Shown here: positions 1-11,226 of the stretch, piece after piece
How positions within the stretch are numbered: position 1 is the stretch's first letter
Layout: every line of letters starts with the position of its first letter
Origin: Chiridota heheva
Taxonomy: Eukaryota; Echinodermata; Holothuroidea; Apodida; Chiridotidae
DNA: 64,000 nt
Assembly (NCBI GenBank): GCA_020152595.1
Contig: JAIGNY010001844.1
Location: forward strand, 1-64,000
Direction of reading: 5' to 3'
Position numbers and translations under genes: made by a program
The notes under the pieces: model-generated
Seen by the model: only the letters and a program-made list of their open reading frames with translations
Database searches by the model: none
Told to the model about the DNA's origin: nothing

Positions 1-390
1 CTAAATATAAAATCATGATAATAAAACTACTGGTGGTTTATTCTTGAAAATAGTTCATTTATTTAAGTTCAAGCAATCACAGAATATATATCAAGTTGTG
101 TAAATGAACATTTGAAATCTGAAGACTTGAAGATTATCTTCTGATTGGATTTCTTCCAAGGCCATACCATTGTTTTCAGTTTTATTTAAGTGGAGCATCA
201 TTATTTGAGCTCTGTTCAGCTGGGATTCACATTCCATCATTTTCTATTTATGGCAGAAACTACACATTTCATTTTTAATGATCCCAGAGAACATTTCATG
301 TGAGTCTCTTTGAGTCTAGAAAATTGATTGCTTGGATCTTCATTCAGAGCACAAAGTCATAGTTCAGCACATTCCATTGGAAAGTTTCAA
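1..390. other. unannotated AT-rich DNA
   Basis: No open frame, RNA motif or repeat could be supported. It leads directly into the 14-bp minisatellite. Confidence 0.5.
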
Positions 391-585
391 CTAAGTCTTG
401 ACAACTTAGTCTTGACAACTTAGTCTTGACAACTTAGTCTTGACAACTTAGTCTTGACAACTTAGTCTTGACAACTTAGTCTTGACAACTTAGTCTTGAC
501 AACTTAGTCTTGACAACTTAGTCTTGACAACTTTGTCTTGACAATTTAGTCTTGACAACTTAGTCTTGACAATTTAGTCTTGACA
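391..585. repeat. 14-bp minisatellite
   Basis: About 14 head-to-tail copies of a 14-bp unit reading cttagtcttgacaa. The first copy is ctaagtcttgacaa, and the last few carry c-to-t changes (aattt instead of aactt). The array ends in ctaagttgacag, a rearranged piece of the unit. Most internal copies are identical, which points to recent expansion. No coding role is seen. Confidence 0.95.
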
Positions 586-589
586 CTAA

Positions 590-907
590 GTTGACAGATC
601 TCATCCTAAAACATCTCCACCCCTCAATTTCTGCCCTTCCTCTGTTCTAATTAGTCTCAAATTGTAATCACTTCTGCATGAAACTGTAATAAAACCACAC
701 ACCAAATTCAATCAAAATCTAATCATCAGTTCTGGAGATATCTTGATGAGAGACAAACTCACCTTAAAATGTCCCCACCCCTCCATTTGCACCCTTCCCT
801 TGTTCCAATATATCTCAAATGTTAATCACTTCTTCCTTAAGCAGTAACAAAACCACACACCAAATTGAATTCAAATCCAATCATCAGTTCTGGAAATATC
901 TTGATGA
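590..907. repeat. diverged 157-bp tandem duplication
   Basis: Two adjacent copies, about 592-748 and 749-907. Both share the path ...ccacccctc..tt.tgcccttc..., ...aaaccacacaccaaatt... and ...atcatcagttctgga.atatcttgatga.... The copies differ by scattered substitutions and small indels, so this duplication is older than the neighbouring 14-bp array. Confidence 0.85.
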
Positions 908-2057
908 CAGAAAAACAAATTCAGGCAAACAAATCTTAGAGAATTTTACACATTAATGTAGCCTTACTGGATTAAGTGTTATTAATACTTTATTTTCCAG
1001 TTTGCAGCTTAAACTGTAGAACTGCATAAAAGATGAACCTGTCAATACCATTAAACTTATTACTTAAATGAATCAGAAACATTCTAAAGCAGAAACACAG
1101 AATCACAGAAATTAACACTGGGGAAAATCCCCTTTCCCACCTCACCCTACTCCAAAAACTTACAGAAAATGTTATCAGAGCAGAAAATAATTCACACAGA
1201 TTGCATGCTATCTATTGTAGATGACACACTGAAAACTGAGAAAGTGGAGGAATCCAAAAACTTCAAATTAATTATTTAGAACACTCGATATCTTTACAAG
1301 ATCTGCACAAATCGTGAAACCTGTCACTAAAGATGTAAACAATATATTGTCATACGTCATAAGTGTCCTTGTAACATTAAGCGAACAAAATCTGATGTGC
1401 AAAGACTACATAGCTAGAGCAATCAGCAAAAAGGAAAGCCCTTGGGGGTGTTGATATTCCAGCTCAAATCTATAAATTCCAGACCCCTGGCTTGATTTAA
1501 AAGGGGGCAGGGTGCTTGACTTGTTGAGGAGCACATTAATGCACGCACGAAGCACTGCGTCTTTTTGGCATGGATTCCAGGGACCCCCTTAAGGCTCAAG
1601 CCCCTGGTGAAAAAGCTCTGGGATTTTAGCTATAATTATACCTCAGAATGAAACTATTCTGATTGATAAGGACCAGTCATGAGCCAAACAAGATAATTGC
1701 TTACTATGCTATCAATCTCTGTTCTGTATCCATGTAAAGTATTTCATTTATAAAATTTATTAAGTTTATTAAGTTAAAAAAAAAAAAACATATGTATCTA
1801 AAATTGCCCCTGTGAAACAGCAAGCTAGTGTATAAATTACAACCCATGCAATATCCACATTAGACTGTTAAGGGGGCCCTGCAGCTGTAGTTCATTTTAC
1901 TTGCAAGATTTGTTACTTTAAAGAACTTTAAATGCAATTCTTACCTCTTGTGTTGCATAAAAAAAAAAAAAAAAAAAAAACGTTTGGTGAATCATTCGGA
2001 CAGCAGATATATGGGTGTGAAACTTATAAATACTTTAACAGATATACTGTAATCTAG
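908..2057. other. unannotated AT-rich DNA
   Basis: Apart from A-runs near 1776 and 1960-1980, nothing recognisable was found. No supportable exon was seen on either strand. Confidence 0.4.
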
Positions 2058-2645
2058 ATCTTTTAGAGGTTTAGTTTAGTGGTCAAGCATGTCCATCTTT
2101 AATATATGAAAGAGGACTTCAAAAGAAACACAATGGTGAAGAAAGCTTTCAAAAATCTTATTCCGTTAAGGAGATATTCAAGTTTAAAGTTTGGTATCAT
2201 TTGTGTAGAAACGACTAAAATCAGACTAGTTGTAATGTCATAGCCTCAGATTCCTCAAAGTCTTTAAGTACTCTATCATATTTTGTCCTGCGAATCTGTG
2301 GCTTAAAAACCATGGGATATGTCAAAAAAGTAGTAAAACTGAATCTAGGAAGGGTATCTATAATATACCACCTGAAGAAAGTTTGAGGATACATAAATTA
2401 AATAGTGAACAAATTAGATAAACTTTCTTTCAAATACATAAAGATTTCGAGGAATCTGAGGCTGTGACATCACAACTAATCTGATTTCAGAAGTTTCTAC
2501 AGAAATGATACCAAATTTTAAACTTGAATATCTCTATAATGGAAAAAGATTTTTGAATGCTTTCTTCACCATTTTGTTTCTTTTGAGGCCCTCTTTCATA
2601 GAATATGAGCTTGCTTGACCTTGAACCCTGAACTAATTCTTTAAT
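2058..2645. mobile_element. foldback (long-TIR) element, copy 1
   Basis: The left part (tggtcaagcatg ... aaagtttggtatcattt ... gcctcagattcctc) reappears as its reverse complement in the right part (gaggaatctgaggc ... aaatgataccaaa ... gcttgcttgacc). The arms are about 200 bp and flank a unique core with no coding potential. A second copy in the opposite orientation lies at 50504-51076, and its core matches the reverse complement of this core (for example ccatgggatatgtcaaaaaa versus ttttttgacatatcccatgg). It looks like a non-autonomous DNA transposon of MITE/foldback type. The superfamily cannot be assigned because the ends are degenerate here. Confidence 0.85.
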
Positions 2646-5600
2646 TTAGTCTCAGAGAGAAACTTGTATTCTTTTTCAATACATGCCAAAAATAAATTTT
2701 AAAATATCAGAACTATAAATTCAATTCACAAAGATTAGCCTACTTTGTAAAGAAACTGCTACATACATGTACAGTACTGTCTGCTGTTGCAAGAAAAACA
2801 AGGATGAAGTTGATTGGTTGTATTAATTAAGTAAAACAATATTAACGTCAGGTTCGTTAAATTTAGTCCATTTAAATAAAATTCTACGGCTTCCTGAAGG
2901 AGTTTTCTGAACTTGTCAAAACAGAGGTCCATGGGTCCATCCAGAGGCAATTATGTGAGAGTACTGTATCTCCATCACAAACCTAGAATTGTTCTTCTTA
3001 CATGCCTAAAGTAAAGATGTTGAAATATTTTCATTGGGTGTTATAAACAACAAAGTGTCAATTACGCTAATCAATTGTGACAAACATGCTGCAAGCTTTG
3101 TAAGGCTTAATTATTCCAACGTTTTCACCAAGCTACGTAGATTTACAGTAGGCTGCAGAAGCTTGAAACTTGTTCAATTGTTTAGAGCTTGTATAGGAAC
3201 ACTGCAAGCGAAAGACAAATGCACCATAACTTTATTCACTAGCAAAATAAACACTGGTGCATTAGGTACATTGTAAGCAAAATCTAATTCAGTAATTACG
3301 CTTCCTATGAGAATACCCCTAGTTTACCAAATTTTCAACTCAGTTTACCAGCAGGGCATGAGCTGTTAGTCAATCTTTACAGCTATAAGTTATCATCTGC
3401 CAGGTCATATGTAGATCTTTTTAATGTCAAAGCTTTAATCGTTTTTATTCCTATTCATCAAATGTGAAAAACTAGTGGCACCACTATCTTTCAGAATGCT
3501 CTTCTAAACCATTGGTATTCAGTAGGCATCAACAAAAAACAATTCTTAAAACTTGTCCTGTACGCACAATAATTTTATTTCATTCCTGAGTTTTAATTAG
3601 AAAATTTATTAACATAAAGAAAGACTCCAGGACCCCTTGCAGACAAACATAACACTAAATAAAAGATAAACCTCAAGTTAACTGCCCAATCAATTGATTT
3701 TCCCGCTGTTAAACTTTTTTTTCAGAAGTGACAACTGTTCCACGTTTACTGTAAAATCAATCAATGTTATTCACTTTAGGCTTGGTCATAAAGATTTTTG
3801 TATTTCACAATCTTGTTCAAGCCTCTTTTTTTTTTTTGTAATTGATTTTCATTAAGGGAAGACTGATTAAGTGATAGTATACACCACAGTGCATTCCAGA
3901 GGGCAATTTTTGTATACTTTTTTTTTATATGTTATACACTATATGACACTGTAAGAGATAAGTCCAAATTTATGTGTGAGTTTACAACCAAATTTACCAT
4001 CGCTATGATTGTGATTAAATTCACCGCAGAATTTGCAAATGTTTCATAAAATGATACCCTGTACAATTACGAGCCTCTAAAAGAAGGATTAAAAAAATAC
4101 TGTGATAAGACAGGCTTCTTTGTCTGCAATTGAAAGATAGTCAATGCAGGGAAATAATTGAAGATTTTAATTTGATATTTAAAATATTCAAGTTCATGAA
4201 AAGTCCAAGGACATTACAATGACAGGATTGAAAACAAAGCTCTTCAATGTTGTGGGCTATTGGGCTATCCAGGGGTTGAAGTAATCTTGCACGGTTTTGC
4301 CCTGATGTGAAACCGGTCTGTTCCAAAACCAAAACCAGTTTTAAGCAAAAAACTGGTTTTTCACTCGTAATGTAAACAAGCTTTGAACATATAGCGCATT
4401 ACAGTAGCTATAACTGCAGTGTACTGCACTGTTTTATGATAGATGATGTTTGTATCACAGTATTTACTGTAAAAATGTTGAAAATGATAATGGAGGCATT
4501 GATTAATAAAATGTATTATTAATAAACTTGAATGTTGTTTGTGTGTAAAGTAATTTTATTGCCCCATTGGCCCCTCAAATAATGTTGATTTTACCCCTTT
4601 GTCAGTCTAGGTCCCAAGGCAGTCATGTAAATAAAGTTGTGAAAAAGGCCGTGTTGACAGGCAATCTATATGCCCTTATTTGCTCACAATTTCTAATTCA
4701 TAGTTATGATTTCAATTTTCTTTCATATAAAAGGAAAAGAAATTTGTCAGATAATTGTAAAACAGATCAATTGGGCCTCTATATGCATCATCTTACATGC
4801 TAGTCATCATATACTTGATCACGCAGTACAATTGTTGCTGATTTGCATATAGCCTACGGCGGGAAAATCTTACAGTTCAGATCCCACCCACTTGATACTC
4901 AACATCTCTTTGAAAATTAACATTGACTAGGCCATGGCTCCTATTTGAAAAATAAAATAATAGCTCAACCAAAAAAATCCATATAAAATCATGCATACTG
5001 TACCTCTGTTATTTTTCAAGTTCAATAATCATTCTTGCTATGCTTTTACTTCTTGTTTGTGCATCGCAGTGGCATTTTCTATTATACTTAAGCCACCAAA
5101 GGTTCCCGCCCTGGCCTTAAAAAGGTATTCGCCTTCTTCAATGCCCTATAAAACTGTATGAATTACGGGAGTGTAATAAGGCAGAAAATGTCTGCTAATA
5201 AAAAGTAGTGTCCCACTCCCCACCAAATTTGTAGTTTCCTCATCAAAATCAAAATAGATAGATAAAAGTGTATTACCTGCAATCTCTGTACGGATCAGGA
5301 TTGAAAATTAAAATGAAATATTGTATTCAAAAACCAAACCAGACCTTGTTTCAGCAAGGAGCTATGAAAACATTTTATTTTTACAACACATGCCACGCAC
5401 CCAAGCAAAAGCAATTCTTTGGCACTCTGCAGATAAGTTTAACATTAATTTAAAACATTTAACAATGATAAACAATATTTTTGGTCATTCAGAATTGTAC
5501 AAAAAAAAAAAAAAAAACACATCTGTATTTTAACATTCTGTTTGTACTTTTTACTTGTGAAACGATATGCAGAACAGAATGCAGAGATAATATTAATAAT

Positions 5601-7570
5601 TTATGCATATCAACAGGCTATACCTAATGGGTCCACAAAAACATATATAAATTGCTCCACTTTGAACCAATGAAATCATTTGAGCTTGTACCCCCAAGCA
5701 AATAACACATTGTATGGGTCAATTACATACATACAACACATGGTTGGAACGAAAGATTCATCGCTTGTAAGGCTACTACTATGAGTTATCATAAATAAGT
5801 ACAGGAAAACCGAAGAAATTTTTCAAAACTAAATAAATGCATGAAATATTTTGTTCTTTTTCAATCTGATTAATTTTGACCGGGACTGTTGTTCAGGTTT
5901 ACTATACACATGAAAATGAGATAAGGGAAGAAATACAGACTTTTTAAAGGAATGAATGCAAAGTTTTTGAGGGAATAAATGGTCGTTTTCACCTGCAACC
6001 TCATTGTGAATCATACCAGCTTGGTTTGATTCACTAAACCAAGCTGGTGATAATAGCACAGGGATAATTTATCTTTATTTTACAGTACATTGTTATTCCA
6101 TAATGATCACATAATTAATGCACCCTCCTCTAAACAATGCGACAGCTATTTTTATAACAACGGTTTTTCCCGGCATAAGCTGCTAAATTCAAACCCCCAA
6201 AAAAACTTTCAAAAATGATACGTCAACCCTTGAAAACCCATTCATTAATCAAGTTACTATGACAACACGTCAATCTAGGGTCATTCACGCAGTTTCATTT
6301 GTATCCAGGGGCCCATATACACATTGAATAATGTGTTCTACAGTAACTTGTAATACATGTAGCCCTATGTTTCATGCATAGGGTCAGTCAGTACAGTAGG
6401 GCGTGGTTGGGTGTTAATCGTAAATAGTCTCGTAATACTTGGCTTGCGATTTAGGATATATTTGTTCAGGATTTATAATGGATTCCCAAGTATTATAAAA
6501 GACAAAAGGACTTGGGAGAGAATCAACATTACTTCACATAAAGGGATTATAAAGGAATTAATCTTTGTTGTCAGGGAAATATTAGCCTGGAAAAATGAGG
6601 CAAATACATAGCATCATCGGGGCATCATTGAACCTGTCATCTGCAGGTACATTATGACTATTTAGTTCCAAACAATCTCAATAGTATCTATTGATTAAAT
6701 CTGCATAAATATCACATATTTTCACAAATATATCAAAAGATACTACAAAAACACAGGTGACACAAAGCATAAACTTTCTTTTCATTTAAAAAAGACAGTT
6801 TTTTACTATCTTTTGGCAATTTTTGTTGTTGTGATTTCGTTATTTTCGATACTTCTGGTTTTTCATAAAATATCGAAATTGCGGTTTCCCAAAACCGTGG
6901 TTTCCTGAAACGGTTTCGGTCTGATTGATATTTTACCGGTTTTAGTTACAAAACTGGTACACCGTGCAAGCTTAAGTTTAAGTTAAAAATATTGCCACTA
7001 TTCCAACGGAATAGTAGCATTTTAAATCTACTATTCCGTCTCATATTGCATTATTCATCATTTTTTTTTTTTCTTGGAAAATAACAATAACACAGATATT
7101 GAGTTTTATTTTTTGGTTTAACAATTTGGCGGTTACTGTCTCCAAGAGGGCAGCTTACGGATAACTTCATTTGCAGCATATTATTTTAGATTTGTGAACG
7201 TTTACTGATTTGACTAAACATGTAGGCCCTACATGAGGGCCTGTACAACAGTGCAAAGGAAGAGTAAAAGATAGAATATAAGCATACAATTAAAGGGATA
7301 CAAAAGTTGGTATCATGTACACAAAGAGTCACACAAACAGCATATTAAAACTATTGTCGTAGAAGATGTTTTCCACCGTAACGAATAACCGCATCACTCA
7401 TTAGGTGCAGAGCATTCATTTGTGCATACAGCCATTTAGATCACCTAAACCACACTACCATTATGGAACTTGTTTTTATATTCACTCTGACAACTTTTAT
7501 TTTGCAATGTTGCCCTTTATTTATGGCTCACTGTGAAACAGGTTGATGGATATATATTATTTGCCACAAC
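2646..7570. other. long unannotated AT-rich stretch
   Basis: No exon with credible splice sites or family resemblance was found on either strand. It may be intron of the minus-strand gene whose exon lies at 8120-8690. Small features: an accggtttt/aaaactggt-rich patch at 6880-6970 resembling one at 4285-4365, a short hairpin ctattccaacggaatag at 7000-7016, and A or T runs near 3828, 5501 and 7061. Confidence 0.4.
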
Positions 7571-7571
7571 C

Positions 7572-7790
7572 ATTGGTATATAGTATGTATACTAATTCTA
7601 CTGAAAACTTGGTATACAGTATGTATACTAATTCTACTGAAAACTTGGTATACAGTATGTATACTAATTCTACTGAAAACTGGGTATACAGTATGTATAC
7701 TAATTCTACTGAAAACTTGGTATACAGTATGTTTTTAATTCTACTAAAAACTTGGTACACAGTATGTATACTGTATCTCTTGCAAACTTG
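7572..7790. repeat. 36-bp minisatellite
   Basis: Six copies of a 36-bp unit (ggtatacagtatgtatac then taattctactgaaaactt). The first four are almost identical. The fifth has lost gtatac (agtatgtttttaattctact) and the last is degenerate. Because 36 is a multiple of three, open frames persist on both strands, but they only echo the repeat. Confidence 0.95.
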
Positions 7791-8119
7791 AAATAAATGG
7801 CCTGTTTGCAAGGCATACAACTACAGGCCCAACATTTTCCAGGCTGGGCAAGAATTCCAAGTTTGAAATACGACGTGTTGTATTTTTGCAAAATTTTAGA
7901 TATATACAAACAAAATCCACACAAAGACAGAAAAAATAGTTATGAAAAGAGTGTGGGGGTCACTTGTGGGCAGAAAAAAAAAATGTTTCAAAAACAATGT
8001 CCCACTTTGTGGTGAAGAATTACAAACATGGTGGAGTATCATCTGTATCTGTGAGAAATTTACATTCTCATGGCCTTCCATGAGTTCAATAAAATCTGAT
8101 ATGAATAGAAAATGCTTAC
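7791..8119 (-). other. intron following the Tincar-like exon
   Basis: On the minus strand the exon at 8120-8690 is followed by GTAAGC (complement of 8114-8119), a consensus 5' splice site, so this stretch is read as the start of the next intron. The frame open past the donor is not conserved-looking and is ignored. Confidence 0.6.
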
Positions 8120-8599
8120 CTCTTGGTAGTAAGCCATACTTTATTGCTCTTGCCTGTAAAAACATCAGAGGCAACAAAGACAAAATGCTGAGATCATATG
8201 AAGGGTTGCACCAATGGGTCCCATGTGTTTGCTCACACGACGGAATTTATATATGTATTGTCTAATCTTCTTAAACTGACGCCCTTCTTCTATTTTCTGT
8301 AATCCATCCTTGCGATTTTTGAGCATGCCCAGCTTGTCTTGATCATTTGCCCGATTGCCGACTTTGAATATCTGGGTTGGTATGAAGAGTAGAATGAGGG
8401 CGAACGCCGAGAATATCAAAAGTCCATAGAGGCGGAGCTCTCCGAGAGGCGGGCCTTCTGGCCACGGTAAATGTTTGTAGTGACTGTATTGGCGTATTGC
8501 ATCTCCCAAAAGAAAAATTGTGACAAAGACAACTAGTATACAGTACCATATTGATTCTAAGGAGTTCAATCGTATAGAGACACGCTGGGTGCAGCTCAT
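8120..8599 (-). CDS. tinc: first coding exon of a Tincar-like multi-pass membrane protein, with a one-base frame break
   Basis: Tincar is an invertebrate plasma-membrane protein with about eight predicted transmembrane helices. What is seen: ATG at 8599 with A at -3 and an in-frame TAA upstream. The frame has an N-terminal LNSLESIWY, a hydrophobic helix at residues 17-35, a proline-rich loop (LPWPEGPP), a second helix at 57-78, and VGNRANDQDKLG at 80-91. A charged stretch (93-124) is followed by GPIGATLHMISAFC. The frame then stops at 8165, but the conserved-looking continuation LLPLMFLQARAIKYGLLPR is open in the next frame (from about 8180) and runs into a consensus donor at 8119/8120. One base therefore seems to be missing near 8174-8185: an assembly or sequencing slip, an allele, or a pseudogene. 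Family assignment is from motif memory and is moderate. That this is protein-coding is strong. Confidence 0.6.
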
Positions 8600-8690
8600 T
8601 TTGGTCTTGTCTGTTTCTTTGGTCTCAAAACTCAGGATCTTTAAAGTTGGTTTTTATCAGGAGGATGCTTCTTCACGTCTTGACACTTTT
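8600..8690 (-). other. 5' UTR part of the Tincar-like exon, with splice acceptor
   Basis: Reading the minus strand, a pyrimidine tract (cctttttttttcttcag, complement of 8691-8707) ends in CAG at 8691-8693. That is a textbook 3' splice site. The exon then runs 91 bases, containing an in-frame TAA, before the ATG at 8599. An upstream non-coding exon is therefore expected at higher coordinates. I could not locate it. Confidence 0.6.
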
Positions 8691-9130
8691 CTGAAGAAAA
8701 AAAAAGGAAAATAATATTTATCATTTCAAAGATTTACATTTCTGAATAAGAAATATTGGTGCAATTCAATCAGTAACTCACGTGGAATTTTTTTGTTTCT
8801 GTTGTTAGCATTACAATTGAGGTATGATGACTTTATTGGGCAAGAACTACAGTATATAAAACTCACAGGATTGAATATATGATATAAGATCAAAGTTGTA
8901 TTTTTGGCCTTATTTGACACCCCACCCTCCCCCTTACTTGACACCCTACCTTGATCGCCCTCCCCCTCCCCGCCCCTACTTTGATCGTTCTGACACCAAC
9001 AAAGACAATTTAGTCGGACATCAATACTTGATACAACTTAAAAGTTAAGCAAATATTGTTGGATATCTAATTTTAAGACATGTAATTTTAAGAGTCAATT
9101 GATAATTTCACTTCACCATTATCACTCCCT
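8691..9130 (-). other. probable intron, nothing recognised
   Basis: Upstream of the acceptor at 8691-8693. It contains a C-rich patch (8920-8985) but no supportable coding or regulatory element. Confidence 0.35.
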
Positions 9131-9988
9131 TGTTATCTTTGAGGTGAGGACCGCCAGGTGTATGATGGATGAATTTATTTGTTTTTAAAAGCAATAACGC
9201 ACATCTACAGACCATGGGCTATTTGTGTATCACATTTGGCATGAATTCAATGTGTCGTTCTCGTGATAACGCATTTACAAGCTGCCATCACATACACAAA
9301 CATACATATTATATTAAGCCCCAACGGCCACCTACTCATTAATATGCATGACATCACCACCAAAAACAATAGGGCACATCTACAGACCATGGGGTATCTG
9401 TGTATCGAATAAGATATGAATCCAAGTTTACCGTTCATCAGATACCGTGTTTACAAGCTCTTTTAGCAAAATCATATTAAGCCCAGCCCACTATGGATAT
9501 TAATAAAAATTCAACGTTTTTACATCATGAACATGAACACACACACTATACCAAATATGAAACATAACTTACATGAGGTTGTTAAAATATAAACATTACA
9601 AGATTTTCACATAAAGCCCCGCCTACTCATTAATGTGCATGATATCACCATCAAAAACAATAGGCACAAACTTGCCAGAATTCAGGTTTTTCTCCCTCTT
9701 TTCACAAGTGTCAGAAACAGTCAGAAAATACAGTCAAAAATGTTCCAATTTCTGACCTTCTCTGACTACAGATTTTTTTAACTGTTTCTGACAGAGAAAT
9801 ATTTCGACAAGGGTTCAAATTTGAACATTTCAAAACTTTTACATTAAGCTCCCCTACTCATTAATATGCATGACAACACCATAAAAAAAAACAATAGGGC
9901 ACAGCTACAGATGGGCTATCTGTGTACAACATGACATGAATCTAATGTTTGGTTCTTGAGATATCGCGTTTATGAGCTGGCCATCACA

Positions 9989-10071
9989 TACAGTACATAC
10001 ATACATGCATGCATGCATGCATGCATATATACATACATACACACATACATACATACATACATACATACATA
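9989..10071. repeat. (CATA)/(CATG) microsatellite
   Basis: Tetranucleotide run of acat, gcat and cata, with a block of seven gcat-type repeats around 10005-10025. It forms the 3' part of the surrounding dispersed element. Confidence 0.95.
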
Positions 10072-10248
10072 CCCTTGCTAAAAATTCCAGTTCAACTGAG
10101 ATGAACTGGGTTTTTTTTACCTAGGTTATCTACTTTGCCCTATTTGAACCCAGTTCGAACCCAGTTCGAACCCAGTTCAAAGCCAGTTCAAACCCAGTTC
10201 AACCTTGTTGAAAACTTCAAATAGATTGAACTGGAATTTACAGCAGGG
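10072..10248. mobile_element. nested 177-bp inverted-repeat element (MITE)
   Basis: It interrupts the CATA microsatellite. The left end cccttgctaaaaattccag then ttcaa pairs with the right end ttgaactggaatttacagc then aggg, giving terminal inverted repeats of about 23 bp with two or three mismatches. The interior carries five tandem copies of an 11-bp unit (gaacccagttc). No target duplication can be called inside a microsatellite. Confidence 0.75.
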
Positions 10249-10330
10249 ACACACATGCATACTGTACATACATACACATAAAAGCCATCATGACTGCATA
10301 GGTTCTTGATATCACATCAGCACCAATGAG

Positions 10331-11226
10331 TAATCACCCTTGATATTCCGCAAAAAGATTGATTGGTCACAGCTAGGACAAAACAAATGTTTGATAAATT
10401 TCGAGAGGGGATTATTTGTTTCACACAAATATGCCTATTCTGCTTTAATCGAGACAATGATGAATGAGACTCACAATTCAAACAGTGTGTGTCCATCAAG
10501 CGTATAGGTTATATACTGTATATGTTTCACAGATAATTGATTGCTTCAATTACACTGCATACAACTAAAACCGCAGACTGGCAATTATTATGCAAACATA
10601 AATGCAATTATCATCTGAACAATTGTCTTGTATTCCTACCTTTATCTTAATAAGCCGTTTATCAAAACACTGTTTGGATTAACAGATTTAAACAAACTTC
10701 TTATCTAATGAAGCTGGGGACAGAAACAATTAAGTAGCTTGCCAAAGGTAAACAAACCCTTTGCAGGTAGATAGCACGCGGAGGCCTTTTTTCCAGTACA
10801 CCATAGAAGCACATGTTACGATTCAGAACTTTCTGAATTCTGAGGGGATGTTATTCTGAAATTTGAATAATTTTTTATTTGATGTGCAACTGTACCTAAA
10901 AAGGTAATACCTTGAAAGAATGGAATGGAATAAACTAAACGTAGATTCTAAGAACAGGACAATACAGATGTTGAAAACAGGATATAACTCTTTTCCTTCA
11001 AAGCAACTAAACTGATAATGAAAACGGAAAGAACCTTGGTAAGTACTAAGTGGCACCAAAAACTAAATATCACAAATAGCTTTTAAACCTAATATAAAGT
11101 TCCTGCCATGAATAATCATAACAAAATTCCAGAGCCATGAATAATCATGAACAATTCATGACATCATCAGAATAACCAAAGGCAAAATACCACAAAAAGC
11201 TTAACTAAATTTGAACAGCAATTTTC
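10331..11226. other. unannotated AT-rich DNA
   Basis: No supportable exon or RNA gene. A short imperfect direct repeat (ccatgaataatcat, at about 11107 and 11134) is the only feature noticed. Confidence 0.4.

Larger units (their letters stand above)
9131..10330. mobile_element. ~150-bp-unit dispersed repeat element, copy 1
   Basis: At least four units begin with taagcccc-like motifs (about 9313, 9476, 9613, 9843). One unit type continues ctactcattaatatgcatga, then catcacc and aaaaacaataggg...acatctacaga, and ends in ttcttgagatatcgtgttta-like sequence. The other continues cccactatg.atat...aaattcaac. The block passes into a (catg/cata) microsatellite at 9989-10071, then, after a nested insertion, ends with catcatgact...ggttcttgat.tcacatcag. 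The same units and the same terminal sequence recur at 61605-63100, and a partial copy lies at 58500-58800. No coding capacity is visible. Confidence 0.8.

Noticed and set aside
7557..7820. Open frames on both strands over the 36-bp satellite
   Set aside because: Satellite by-product; unit length is a multiple of three.
7896..8183. Minus-strand frame continuing past the Tincar-like donor into 7896
   Set aside because: Only the part up to 8120 looks conserved. Beyond the consensus GTAAGC donor it becomes low-complexity and is treated as intron.
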